A stretch of DNA of 64,000 nt, from positions 558,001 to 622,000 of the forward strand of contig JAGPYM010000003.1 of NCBI GenBank assembly GCA_020736575.1, in the 5' to 3' direction. Source of the DNA: Thelonectria olida (Eukaryota; Ascomycota; Sordariomycetes; Hypocreales; Nectriaceae). Of the stretch, positions 45,032 through 58,200 are shown piece by piece. The position numbers were made by a program, and so were the translations under genes. Every line of letters begins with the position of its first letter. Position 1 is the stretch's first letter. A model generated the notes under the pieces. The model saw nothing but the letters and a program-made list of their open reading frames with translations. It had not been told where the DNA came from and did no database searches.

Positions 45032-48000
45032 AGCAATTTATCCTATCAGTATGGGCAGGCCATGAAAGAATATGGATGGACGGGGGTATTGATGCATAGC
45101 GCAGGAGTTCTCATGATGGCAATCAAGAAGCTGTCGATACACGGTTTGATCGGAATAGTTAGAGACGAGATAAAAGCAATGATGAGAAATCAGCACTTTT
45201 GGAATGGATCAACACACGACAACGGATTTGGTTGCGTTAGCTGCTTCCGGAGCTGCCCGACCTCCGGGTATTGCACTGGTAACAATTTTGTAGCGTTGCT
45301 TTGTCTCTGGACGGGTTTCATACATATTTCTTAACCCATTTCTCGTCAATCGAGCGGTAATTGCCTTGATCGTATCGCTATGAGGTTAATACGTCTTTAC
45401 GGCCAAGTGCCTGGCGCCCACTCGTGGGAGATCTGATAATGCAGCGCTTGCAGAGATGGCAGTTTGCCAGCGACGCATGTGTTTGGAGGCATCAAGCGTG
45501 AAGTGGTTCTGTCAATTCCTCCCTCGGCAGTCAAAAGACCCAGAGCACGAGCTGAAGATCTACAATGGCCGGCATTATCTCAAAATTCTCTACTTGTCTA
45601 TGATCAACCGATGCTGCAGCAAAGATGCGAGCTGAACTATTCTGACTGGCCAGGGTCTCGGGCTAGTCAGTGACAGACCGGGACGCCCTTTTCCCGTGCT
45701 CCCTTGCTCCCTGACGAGTCCCTTTCTGCTCGATAAGGTATCATTCGGGTATTTTCTCCGTCGCCCTACTCGAGCTGGATGGCTCAAAATGGATGGGATC
45801 TTCATAGGGGACCGGGGTGGGCGACGAGGAGAAGAAACTGAAGCTGGGCGAGCAGTCTTCGCAGTTGGCAGAGTCACGGAGGCTAGGCACTGGGAGGTAA
45901 GTGGCTGGAAGCCCTGCTCTGTCTTTTTCCATGACCGTGAGAAGGAGGATTAACTATCACGATGACGAGGACAGGCCTCCAATGGCCCTGGCTAACTTGT
46001 AAGCGAAAGACGCTCTCACCGTCAAAGTGGATGGCCCACATGATGTGACCAAGCTGAGAGACCAGTGCAGAAATATCCCGTCTCGTCGCCTCCCGTCCAA
46101 TATGTCGAGATCCGCTGGGCCACAGCGGCACGGGCTACGTGTCTGTACATGGACGGGTCGACCTCGAGGCGGCAGCGGGGGAAGAAGTGCTCAAGGAAGC
46201 GACCCACGGTTCATGATATTAACCCGAATGTCACCGCATCGTACAGTAGCGACATGGAAGTGGGCAATATATCTGAGAGACGGTCACTTGGACATCCTCT
46301 CACTCTGTCAGAGCTCCGACTTTATGAAGTACTAACAGTGTTGACAGCCTTTGGTCAAAAGGCGGAGAGAGAGTGACGTGACGCGAGAGACACCCGCGTC
46401 AATGTCTCACAAAAAGAAGCCACCCATCACTCAGAGTGTCAAAGCTAGTACGAAATAGAGCCCCCGGTTCAGTTCAGCTCGCAAGCGGAACGCCTCTTTT
46501 CTGTATTGGGCGGCCAATTGAGATGGGTGCATTTCGGAGCCACTTTCGCCAAAACCAAAGACGCCGTCTTTCGAGGCCCTTTGGGGGACACACTCTTGAC
46601 AGTAAGCAGGGTCTGCCTGCTTCGTATTGTGGATAATGACCCAAATTCATTTGCCATGTCGTAGAAGAAGGAAATGAGCTAGGTTTTGTCTCGGGCTTTG
46701 TGCGAATGGCCTGTCGACGCGTCTGGTGTGGCGCGCGGGATCGTCGAGACTAATGCAGAGATTTGGTGGGAACGGGAAGAGACAAAAGACCTTGGACCTT
46801 GTTGATCCATCCCGTCTTGGAGAGATTGGGAGCAATAATTGCCGTGTTGAACGCCCCCTCTTGTTTTGACTGCCTGGTTTCCAAGCGGAATTACATCGCG
46901 TCCTTGTTGGTCTTGGACATGTCCTCCGAAGCACAAGCTCATCAACTCCCCTCCCCACATTGTATGGACTAGGTTGTTTGGTTTCCGCCATCTTAGTTGT
47001 TGTTAGGCTTCTTTGTTAGCCTGGCGAGAGAGCGAGCGACGGCTCGGTCCGCATTTTCTCTCCCATCTTCTCCAATGGCGGAGGATGGGAAACTTGATGG
47101 TGGTGCGGACTGGATCATGGAGTGGTGGTGGGCAATGGACGTTATGAATGCTCCAGGAAGAGACCAAGGGAGGGGTGTCTCCTTTCGACTCTGACGCTCC
47201 TTCTGTGTAGCTGAAGAACAGTCATGTGAGCCATGCCGTGTCTTGGCTGTCAGATGATAAGAGGGAGACAAGACACAACAGAGAGGCATTGGCATTGAAG
47301 ATGGTCTGTCCCTGTCCCGTCCCGTCCGCCATGACTGCGGCCAAGGCGGCATCACCATCTTGACCGCCAGTTTTTTTTTTTTTCTGACCCAAAGAGAGGA
47401 CCATTCTTTGAACAAGACAGTTGACGTAACTGACGGTACAGGGCTAAAACTAGCTTGAAGGAACCCAAGGCGTGGCGCTGAGCCCATGGCTGAATAGAGC
47501 CTCGTTTCGTGATGAGGCCCTCCCAAGATCCGCATCCTCTTTCTGGCCCGTAAGGGCGAAATGAGGGGGTGGAACCGGCACCAGCGGCCGGGACTTATCT
47601 CCAATGACGGCAGGATTTTCAAGACACTTCCTGTCGTGATTGGATTGAGGATGAGGTAACTGAGACATGAGGGGATCGGGCCACACCAGAGTCGGCCAAC
47701 AGCCTGCGGTGTGACAAGCTGAGAAATCATTGAAAGGGCCTCAAGAAAGAAGAGCTTATCCTACTGGTGTAGGTACGCAGTAATTCTCCCGTCATTCAGC
47801 TGGGTAGGGCACGGTGCTGCCGGCAAGACGGGCCAGGTTAGAGCATATGCAAGTCTGATATGTCAGTAGAACTGGCCGGGGTAACCAGGCATGCTGGGCT
47901 TGGGCGCGAATTAGCCAATGTGAGCCCGCTAATGATAAGCCGCTACTTCGTACATACCTCCATGTATGACGGCGCAAGGCCGAGGAACACGGCCAACCGA

Positions 48001-48588
48001 GTCTAGCTCGACGAGTGTCAGTTCGTAGCTGGGCTTGAATGGTGGCTGCAGCTCGTCCTCGGACTATCAGTCCGTCTCCGCAACAAATGCCCAACGATTG
48101 GCCCAGCGAGGAAAGTCACAATCGACGAGAGACACCAGCTCGAAGCTATAGCTGCCGAATGCTGATCGCGAAAAGCAACAATGGCCGTGCCACTGCGGCC
48201 CTCGTCCAACCACCGTTCTTGTATTCCCTTGCACGGTTCCAAGCGGGTCGAAAAGGCGGGCTTGATGCTTGTGAGCGGGCCAGACGAGCATCATGTTCAT
48301 GTTCGGTTTGGAGTGCAAAGCCAAAGGCCATGACAGGCCGCTTCCCATCGAGATTGGCGGCCTGGGATGCAATGTCTCACTCACACATGACGCTAGGAGG
48401 CGTCCCTTCGGAGACCGTGAAGGCGTGAACGGGTGTAATGAAATGTAAGTACTGCAGCTGGCTGGCTGGGAACTGTACAATAACTCGGTAGCCCCCCGAG
48501 CTTCTAAGTTGACAGTTCTTGTCTGCTCTTGACTTATCTTCTTTGTCTTTCCCTTCATCAGCAAGACACCAGAGGAAGCCAGACAATC
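45032..48588. other. 3.6-kb gene-poor region upstream of the Ppo gene
   Basis: No ORF here has a recognisable domain; the longest (minus strand, 245 codons at 46993-47730) is rich in chance-like Ser/Pro/Arg. A poly-T run lies near 47370-47382. The last several hundred bases presumably contain the Ppo promoter and leader. Confidence 0.5.
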
Positions 48589-51500
48589 ATGTCGTCCAAC
48601 GGCAACGGGTCGCAGGCCAAGAACGGAGGCACCCATGGGTATCATGGCAATGGCAATGGCGCCAAGAGCGCCAGCCAGCCGGTGAATTATCCCAATGGCC
48701 CATTGCCTACAAAGATAAAGCCCAAGAAGGAAGGCTTCAGAACCAACTACAAGAAGCTCAAGGCGGCGTCGAAGCGCCCCTTGCCGACTAAGAGCGGTGA
48801 TGGCCAGTATCTCACCGTGGCGAAACGACCGGGTTTGAAGGATGATATCAAGCGCCTGAAGATGAAAGGCAGGTCAATCGACGACGTGTTGATTCGGCGG
48901 GACATGCGCTAACAGACACCAGATGTCAAGACACTCATTGACATCGTTGCCTCGAAGCTCAAGGGAGAGACAATGAACGATGACAAGGGGATGCTCATGG
49001 AGAGGACAATCCAGCTGGTCGCTGGTCTTTCCGACCACTCGACCGTCCAAGAGGTTCTCACCAACGACTTCATCGACAAGCTGTGGTATTCTCTGGACCA
49101 TCCTCCTCTGCTCTACATGGGCGATGAGTACCGGTTCCGCCAGCCCGACGGTTCCAACAACGTAAGATTGCTTGCAACGACAAGGAGCGACCAATTAACT
49201 AACATCTTCAGAACCCTTACTTCCCCAAGCTGGGAGCTGCTCGAACCCCCTACGCTCGATCTTGCAAGCCCAAGACTCTGCAGCTGGGCGCACAACCGGA
49301 CCCCGAAGATGTCTATGAGGGCATCATGGCTCGAGGCACCTTCAAGAGGAATCCCAACAACGTGTCTAGCATTCTGTGGTACTGGGCCACCATTATTATC
49401 CACGGTGAGTGAGGCCATGACTTAGACACCCTCCATGCGCTGACGAAGTATGCCAGACCTGTTCTGGACCGACATGCAGGATCCCAACCAGAACGACTCG
49501 TCCTCATACCTAGATCTCGCTCCCCTGTACGGCTGCAACAAGGAACAATGCGACTCGATCCGATTGTTCAAGGACGGTTTGATCAAGCCAGACACGTTTG
49601 CCGACAAGCGCATGATAGGAAACCCGCCCGGAGTGTGCATCATTCTGGTCATGTTCAACCGCTTCCACAACTACATCGCCGGCAACCTCGCAGAGATCAA
49701 CGAGGGCGGCCGCTTCACCAAACCCGCGGACAATCTCTCCGAAGAGGCCGCCGCTGCTGCGTGGAAGAAGTACGACGAGGAGCTCTTCCAGACGGCCCGA
49801 CTGGTCACTTCTGGCCTCTACATCAACATCACCCTGGTCGACTATGTCCGCAACATCATCAACATGAACCGAGTCGACAGCACGTGGACGCTCGACCCTA
49901 GACAAGAGATGGGCGTTCAAGTCGGCACCAAAGATGGCTCCGAGGCGGGTGTCGGCAACGTCGTCTCCGCCGAGTTCAACCTGTGCTATCGATGGCACTC
50001 GTGCATCTCTGAGATGGACGAGAAGTGGATTCAGGACTTTTACAAGTCGTTGCTCGACGGATACGATGGCCCTATCGACATCCAGCGCATGATCATGGCT
50101 GTCAAGCGGTTCGAGATGTCTGTGGCTAAGGACCCAGCCGAGCGAACCTTTGACGGCTTCCAGCGCGGCCACGACGGCCGCTTCAACGACGATGAGCTCA
50201 TGGAGGCCTTGTCCACTGCCATTGAGCAGCCTGGTGGCGCTTTCGGCGGCCGCAACGTTCCTCGTGTTATGAAGCCTGTCGAGATGCTGGGCATCATTCG
50301 AGGCCGCAAGTGGAACCTTGCCGGCCTCAACGAGTTCCGCAAGCACTTTGGTCTCAAGGGCTACGACACGTTTGAGGACATCAACTCGGACCCTGAGATT
50401 GCCGAGAACCTCCGCAACCTCTACCAGCACCCCGACAACGTCGAGCTGTACCCTGGCATTGTGGCTGAGGAGCACAAGACGCCCATGGTTCCTGGTGTCG
50501 GCATTGCGCCCACTTATACCATTTCGCGTGTCGTGCTTTCGGATGCCGTCTCTCTCGTCCGCGGCGACCGCCACTACACCACCGACTACAACCCTCGATA
50601 CTTGACCAACTGGGGCTTCAAGGAAGCTGAATATGACCTGGACGTTAACCACGGCTGCGTCTTCTACAAGCTTTTCATTCGAGCGTTCCCCAACCATTTC
50701 AAGTCCAACTCCGTCTATGCCCACTATCCCATGGTCATTCCTTCGGAGAACAGACAGATCCTGACCAACCTGAACCGTGTCCACTTGTTCAACTTCGACC
50801 GCCCTGCTTACAAGACTCCCAGCGTCAACATCACGTCGTACGGAGCTGCCAGACACATTCTGTCGAACCCCGACAACTTCCGCCTGTCTTGGGAGGAGAC
50901 ATTTGCCGGCCTTCTCGGCACCGGCGGCCGCCAGTTCACGGTTTCTGACACCGCTGATCTCCAGGACGAGCAGCGCAAGTATCTCGGTGCCCTGCTGTAC
51001 ACGGACAACTGGAAGACCACCATCAAGTCCTTCTACTCCATGATTGCCGAGCGCCTCCTTGCTGAGAAGTCGTACAAGATCGCCGGCCGCAGCCCCCAGG
51101 TCGACATCATCCGCGACGTCGGCAACCTGGCACACACCCACTTCGTCTCCAGACTCTTCAACCTCCCCCTGAAGACCAAGGAGAACCCCAAGGGCGTCTA
51201 CTCGGAGCAGGAGCTGTATACGCTTCTTGCGACCATTTTCATCAGCAACTTCTACGACATTGACCCTGTCAAGTCGTACCCCATGCGTGTCAAGGCAAAG
51301 GAGGCTGCTACTCAGCTCGGTGGCCTTCTCGAGACCAACGTCAAGTTGGCGACTACTCTGGGCTTGAGCGGTCTGTTCACCAAGCAGATCAAGGGTGATC
51401 CCCTTGCTAAGCAGGGTGTGAACCTGGCCAAGGGTCTCAAGAAGGCTGGTCTCAGCAATCAAGACATTGTTTGGAACCAGATCTTGCCGACCGCAAGCTC

Positions 51501-52129
51501 TTTGGTTCCCAACCAGGCTCAGTTGGTAAGTAGATGTATTGCCCCGACCTTTGTCCACAAGCTAATAATACCAATAGTTTGCTCAAGCTCTTGACTTCTA
51601 CCTCTCCCCAGCTGCCGAGGCCCACCGCACCGAGTTGCACCGTCTCGCGGTGCAGGAGTCCAACGACCAGTCCGATGCCCTTCTCCTTGGCTATGCTCTG
51701 GAGGGCATTCGCCTGGGCGGTACACACGGCATCTACCGCCAGGCCACCAACGCCGGCACCATTCCCGAGGATGACGGCCGCAAGGTGAATGTCCAGTCAG
51801 GCCACAAGGTCTTCATCTCCTTCTCCTCTGCAGCCAGGGACGCCAGCCACTTCCCCGACCCTGAGACGGTCAACCCCCGACGACCAGTTGAATCGTACAT
51901 CTGGTCCGGCGTGGGCGAGCACGCCTCGGTCGACAGGGAGATTGGGCACGTAGCGCTGACGGAGCTGTTCCGCGCCATCTTCAGAAAGAAGGGCCTTCGT
52001 CGCGCGGCGGGATCTCAGGGCCAGCTGAAGAAGGTGCCTCGAGCCGACGGGATCTTTTTGTACACCTCCGAGGACTGGGCGAGCTTGTGGCCCCTGCCTG
52101 TGTCCATGAAGGTTACGTGGGATGCGTAA
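48589..52129 (+). CDS. ppoC: Ppo-type fatty-acid dioxygenase (psi factor-producing oxygenase, PpoC-like)
   Basis: The model is join(48589..48868,48923..49161,49212..49404,49457..51525,51578..52129), 1110 aa, close to Aspergillus PpoC. The N-terminal haem peroxidase-like dioxygenase domain makes hydroperoxy-linoleate, the precursor of psi-factor oxylipins that balance sexual and asexual sporulation. The distal His occurs in IIIHDLFWTD (about 237, formed at a splice junction), and the catalytic Tyr and proximal His in YRWHS (about 414-417). The C-terminal half has a P450 fold, but the haem-thiolate site reads SGVGEHASVDRE, with Ser (about 1044) where P450s have Cys. Enzymes of the PpoC/10R-DOX kind are reported to lack this Cys, so the product is probably 10-hydroperoxide without diol synthase activity. 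Intron 1 needs a GC donor (AAAG|GCAGGT). Confidence 0.92.
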
Positions 52130-52405
52130 TAATTGGGAAAGGCAAGCCAAGGGTAGGACGGCTTTTCGATAACTGGATTAATGTGTATCCTTAATCCGAC
52201 AGCTGCAATTGGGCGAGGACGGTAACTACCGAAACATGCGCTTTTTAAACAGAAAACACGCAGAAAACCAAGTCTATCTCAGCCTAGTTTGTACTAATTA
52301 AGTAATACTTTATACCCAATTAGTTTATGTTTTATATTTGGCTCCAACCCAAACCCTGACTTTAAACCAAGTCCGCGATGAAGACATACGTTCTGAGACA
52401 AGATA

Positions 52406-54852
52406 GAGGGCAGTCACAATGCTGGTCTCCATTGTGTGAGTTCGAGATGCCTTGCGGCCAGGAGGTATTCACTGTTGCTGACTACGATTTCAATAGTGCC
52501 AACGGCGTGTCGTATAGGTATGCCGATTCAGGAGCAGCTTCCTTGTCACGTCGTGCAAAAGTCTCATGGATGATAGCTTCCACTTGCTTCCTTCTGGGCT
52601 TATTAACCCGAAGTGGTACGTTGTCTACCTTGGATATTTCTAGCTATGACAGAGTTGACTGTGCGATAACATGAACTACATCAGTTCCGGTGTCGTCTTC
52701 CATGTGTTTGTATCCAGATTCGACGACTTGCGCTCCTACTTGAGATGATACTATATCCACCACCAACATCAGTCTTCCAAGAGAAACGCGGTCCGACTTT
52801 TGCCGGCTTTGTCGAATTGCTGACCTTATTTTAGCCCATCCTTCTTCAAGGAACTCAAGGAGCTCGATGACCTCCCTAACGTCTATGACCGGATTCTTGT
52901 TTCCGACCGAGTCCACATCGACTTCGATCTTCACGCAGCTGTTGATGGTCTTGAGGAGATTGAGCTCCGAGGTAAGTGAACCGCTATATGGACCCCGAGT
53001 AACGTCTAACCTCTAGTCAGAGCGCAAGATCGGTACCACTGGCCAAGGAATTATAAGTCTACCTCTCAAGTATCCCGCCCATTAGATATGAAGCTGGCAT
53101 AAACTGTGTACGGTCCCTGCTATAGTGTAAGTCCATAAACCCATCTTCCCTTCTCTGAAACTATACTAACATTAGATTTGATAGACGAAAGCTGCCGTAA
53201 GAATTTCTCCTCCTGGCTCACTAATCGTTGCCCTGCTAACCTCGGCGTTAGAGAAGCGGCATCCGACTTGCAGACGTTTTCGACGAGGAGGTTTTCGAAT
53301 CGAAATTGCGTCGACTGGCGTAAGGCTTCAAGGCGAGGTACGGTGACCTGCTCAAATACGATGTCGAAGAAGACTTACGCGGTTCCAGGTTTATCGCGGG
53401 GAGTTTGCGAAGTACGCTGTCGACGGTGTGAGCTTCATGCATTCTGCGAAAGTAACCCCGAGCCCCTTCTCCTCAAAGCGCAAATTGCAGCAACCTCGAC
53501 TTACTTTTCATAGTCAGAAGGACAACATGAATATTCTCATCGAAGGCGCAAACGTTGGTGTTCTGCCCTGGTAGTTGAAGTTCTTGATTTACTGACTTCT
53601 GTGGGCTGAGTAACCGCGCCTGCGGTCTTGTACTCTCATTTCTCTAACCTTCTGACGATGCTGAGGCGGAAGCGAGAGTTGAAGTATAAGACCAAGCGGT
53701 TTGCTCGCCCCACTGCAAACAGGCTCTGATGCTCGATCTGGACCAAGGATCCTATCCTGTGAGTTGCTATTTGAAATCTCTGCGACTAGTCATCGCTTGC
53801 TAACTGGTTCAGTACGTCACCTCATCCAACACCACAATCTCGGGAATCATCGGAGGCTTGACACTCAACCCTAAGAACGTCACAGAAACCATCGGTGTGG
53901 TAAAAGCCTGTCAGTGATGATGGAAGTCCGGATACTCAACGCTTGAAGCAATACAGAAGTAGCAATCGACAGGGGCTCGAGCCACTGGGGCAGTTGCAAC
54001 ACGCTGTGGCACAAGTGGTTGGCCTGATACCTCAGCTGCTGACAAGTTATAGACAGACCCGTGTCGGCGCCGGCGCTTTCAAAACCGAGGATCTCGGAGA
54101 GTATGACAACCCAGCGGATTGGACTGCAGGCGAAAGACTAACCATGCGCAACAGAGTCGGCACGAAACTCCAGGAGGTCGGCCGAGAATGGGTATGGTCA
54201 GGGCAATGATTATCGAGAATAGAAGATACTAATGAGTTATAAGGGAACGTCCACGGGACGATGACGTCGCTCGGCTGGTGAGTTTTCGTCTTGTCGAATA
54301 CGTGTCGGTGAGCACAGCTAACGGTTTAGGCTCGGCGTGTCAACTTCTTCGCGCTTTTCTCTGCTCAACCACTCGTTTTCGTCACCAATCTAGCGTTGCA
54401 GACCTCGTTGTTGTCAAATACAGTAACAACTACTACACCTCGTTGAACTTGACTAAGGTATGCGTCCATGGCTGAATTGAGATGTAAAATACTGACTGGG
54501 CTCGCAGCTCGATGTTCTCGATTCCTTTGAGACAATCAAGGTGGCCATTGGCTACCGAGACCCGGAGACAGGCGAGGAGTTACCTCTTACCCTGCGGATC
54601 AAAAAATCCTCGACCGCGCTGAAGTCATCTACCACGAGATGCCCGGGTGGAACAAGCCGACCACCAACGCCAAGACCTACTACGATCTCCCCAAGCTGGC
54701 TCGAGATTACGTCGAGTATATTGAGAACTTCGTCGGAGTCAAGGTAGGCCTTAATTCGTGGAAGCTCAGCATTGGTGGGCCATCGCTAACAATACATAGG
54801 TAAAGTGGATTGGTTCGGCCCCGACCGTGAGGCTATGATTAAGCATGCCTAG
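52406..54852 (+). pseudogene. Decayed adenylosuccinate synthetase (ADE12-like) pseudogene
   Basis: Translating exon by exon gives clear adenylosuccinate synthetase pieces in correct order: [205 protein letters not shown]. Most ancestral introns still have GT..AG ends (for example 52518-52576). Breaks include frameshifts near 52427, 53378, 54585 and 54818, in-frame stops at 53321 (TAA) and 54262 (TGA), and a lost acceptor (AA at 52668). The GDEGKGK nucleotide loop is not recognisable. The intact enzyme makes adenylosuccinate in AMP synthesis; this copy cannot. It is probably a dead paralogue, since the functional gene is essential for purine synthesis. Confidence 0.88.
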
Positions 54853-55251
54853 GCGACTACTGGGGGTTACATAGAGTTCCCGCGTCCTCGCTCAACAGTT
54901 GCTGGGGATGTGCTACCCCTTCAGAGAAAAGCAGTTCAATTAGATTAAAGAATAGACTGTTAATTGACTGAAAGCCTGGCAAAGGGTTCGTATCGCATTT
55001 GACAGTTTCGCATTGCATTGTATTCAGACCAAGCAGCTCAGAGACGAATTGATCAACCGATACCAAAAGAAACAAAACATTGATTGAACTGTTGAAGCCG
55101 TCTCTCAGAGATCAGCCAAGAAGCATAACTACTGACAAATAAGGAAAATATATCTTTGCGAGCGTAGTGCTCATGTCCGTTCCCATGCCCCATGCCCATC
55201 ATTCCATCCATTCCCTAACACCATTTATCCCAATTCCATTCCCAAATCCCC
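54853..55251. other. Intergenic between convergent units
   Basis: This is 3' flank of the pseudogene and of the STAND gene. No gene is seen. Confidence 0.55.
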
Positions 55252-58200
55252 TTAGTAAACCAGCCACCATCCCCTGGCGGCATTGATAACATCATGACCA
55301 GATCCATTCGTGTCAACGGATTCAACACCGTTGCGCTTCCACAACACGCAGTCGTTCACATCACCCCGAAGCTTCCACTCCCGCGGAGCAGCGTACTTGC
55401 CGTCGAGGGCAGTCTTGTCGCCTCTGCTGTTCACCCACTGGTTGAACTCGGGAACCTCCATGTTCAGACCAGTCTTGAGGCGGTAGTACAGCTCGCTAAC
55501 TTCTTGAGCAGATCGAGTCCAGCCTTGCATCTGGAAGTGAGCCGCCTTCAGAAGCTCGAGGTGCAGTCGGGCCTCGGCAGTCAGCCGTGTGCGGTCAATA
55601 TACGTGTCGTCGGCGCCGTGGCGGTGGCAGGCGGAGCTGATTTCGCGCAGCACTGCCTCGTGGACCGCCATGGCGTTGGCGGGACGGCTTGCGGATGCGT
55701 AAAGGCTAGCGAGAAGACGAGAAACAGCCAACGTCTCAAGGTCGAGTCGGCCACGGCCTCGGCGCAAGTTGTAGCTGAGAAGTTCTGCCGTATCAATAGC
55801 CTTGGCAACGTGGCCGTGGGCGTACTGAGCGTGGACGAGGAGCTTGCCAATGTCGAGCACAACGTCGGGGGACCAGCCGCGTGCTCTCTGCACCACCTCG
55901 CGAGACTGCCAGAGCCGCCAAAGCAGGTTCTCCAGCTCGAGGAAGTTGGCCTGCGCGCCTAGGAGACGGATGAGTCCAGCGACGTCCTCGAAGCGCAGGG
56001 CGATGATGTCAATGTCGGCGGCGCGGAAGGCAGCGAGGACCTCCGTCATGATCTCACGAGAAGTCTCCAGCATGGCCCTGCGGATGTCCTGTTGCTTGAG
56101 GTTGGTGGGGTGAGGAACATCGATGCCGGCCAGGAACTCGGCGAGCTTGTAGCCGTACTGGATGCAGCTGCGGCGATGGTAGAGCTGCTGGTGGTTGGCC
56201 CAGTGGAAGACGGCATGGCCGACGTGTTGAGCACAGTGGAAGTCTCCCTCCAGGAGGAGGGCCTTGACCTTGTCGTTGCCGGCCTTGAGGGCGAGAGAGG
56301 CAAAGTCGATCTTGGTGGTGCTGCGGTCCTTGCTGAGCTCGACCAGCAGAGCGAGATAGAAGATGCGGATGTGGTCGTCGGTGGTTGACCTGAAGAAGGC
56401 GCCGTACTGCTTCTTGAACAGACCAAAGAGTCTCGCGTCGAGGGTGACTAGGAGATGGGTGCGCTTGTGCTCTTCCCAGAAGACACGGAGCTTGGCACCG
56501 CACTCAAGAATGACCTCGAGCCTCTCCTCATGCTCGATGACGCGGGAGTATTCCTCGTACAGGAGAGACTCGAAGATGATGTCGGCCATGAACTCGGTGT
56601 ATGAAATGACCTGGCCTTCTCCGTGAAGACTATGCTCAAAAGCGACCAGGAAGACAAAGATGACCTTGGACACGCGGATATTCAGCTTGAGAGTGATTTC
56701 GTGGCCGGGCATAGTGCCGTGGAAGATGATGAGGTGTCGGAGCTGGCGGAGGAGCTCGTGGCCTTCCTTGACGAGGCCGGCGGTCACGTAGATGGAAGCC
56801 AGGGTGATAGCAGCGCTGAAGAGGTGCACAGTGATGGTCAAGCTAGTGATGATCTCAGTGACGGAAATCTGGAGCAGCTGGATGATGCGAAGGTGAGCCT
56901 CCTTGGTGGCAACCCTCTGGTACAGGATGACAATGTCTCGGAGTACATTGAGGGTCGACTCGTGCCAGCAGCCAAACTCGATCTTGAGATGCTCGTACGT
57001 CTCGATGCAGATCTCAATGGCGCGGTCAATGGGGACGGGCTTCTTGCCGCTGCCTCCCTTGCCAGTGGTGATGATGGTCACGTACAGCTTGGAGAGTCGC
57101 TTCTTGACAGTGGAAACCGTTCTCTCAGTGATGGTGGTCGTCTTGGTCTTGGTCGTGACGGTCCTCTTGATGACTTCCTCGTAGATGGTCACGGACTCGT
57201 GGTAGTGCTCCTCGTGCTTCTCGCACAGCTCTGCGAGGGCGATGAGGGCGAGGATAAGGGCTCGAGAGTCATGGCCGCAGATGACGGTCACAGTCTCCTT
57301 GTACTTGACACTGATCTCATACAGGACAGAGAACTCGACCTTGAAGTGGACCTCGAGGACATGAGTGTACTTTTCGTAGATCTCGACGATAATGTCCTCG
57401 GTAATCTCGCACTCGTGGTGGTGGTGGCAAACAGTCTCCCAAAGGACCACGCAGATTTCTCGGAACTCGGTCCACTTCTGGTGGGAGTGGTAGTGGCGGA
57501 ACAGCCAGAGAGAAGCCTTGAAGGCATCGTGATGGCAATGCTTGAGGCCCTTGTTGAGGATGGTGACAATCTCCAAGTAGTACACGTGTGTGTCCGTGTG
57601 GCCAATCAACTCGCAGTGGCCGGCCAAGAGGTACAGCGTCTCGATGATCAGGTGGTGGCCGTGGCTCAGATGCTTGCGGTACTTGGCCAGGATCTCGATG
57701 TAGATCTCAATCACCTTCTCGTGGCGATGGTGCTCCTCGTAAAACTCAATCAGGACGCGAATGGACTCCTGCAGACACTCGTCCTCGAGCGAGCAAGAAC
57801 GAAGACAGGCGTAGTAGATGCGCAGGTAGATCTTCTCGGCATGCGCAAAGTTGTCCTGGTGGTGGTGGCAATGGGCCAGGCGACGCGCGACGAGGATGGT
57901 CTCCTTGATCCATTCCTCGGAGACGGTGATCTCGACGTCAGTGGTCAGAATGGCCTTCCAGGAAACCTCGAGGGTTCTAGTGATGATGACCTCAGCCTCC
58001 TTGTAGCTGCCGCGCTTGATGAGGATTGCAATGAGGGCCATGCAGGCCGAGAACAGGGCCTTGTCGGCCTTGGTCTTCTTGCAGCGAGTGAAGTGAAGCT
58101 CGTAAATCTCCCTGACAACAGTCTCGGTGACCTCTGTCTCGGTGATGGTAGTCGTCTTCTCAGTGACAGTGGTCTCGGTGATCTCCTCGACGACCTCGGT

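Noticed and set aside
46993..47730. 245-aa minus-strand ORF
   Set aside because: Low-complexity Ser/Pro/Arg composition, runs through a homopolymer (KKKK from poly-T), and has no recognisable domain.
49510..51558. 682-aa minus-strand ORF
   Set aside because: It is the antisense shadow of the Ppo gene; Val/Leu/Asp-rich composition typical of reverse-read GC-biased codons.
52406..54852. RIP as the cause of the pseudogene
   Set aside because: A few changes look like G:C to A:T, but most lesions are small insertions or deletions, so ordinary decay explains it better.
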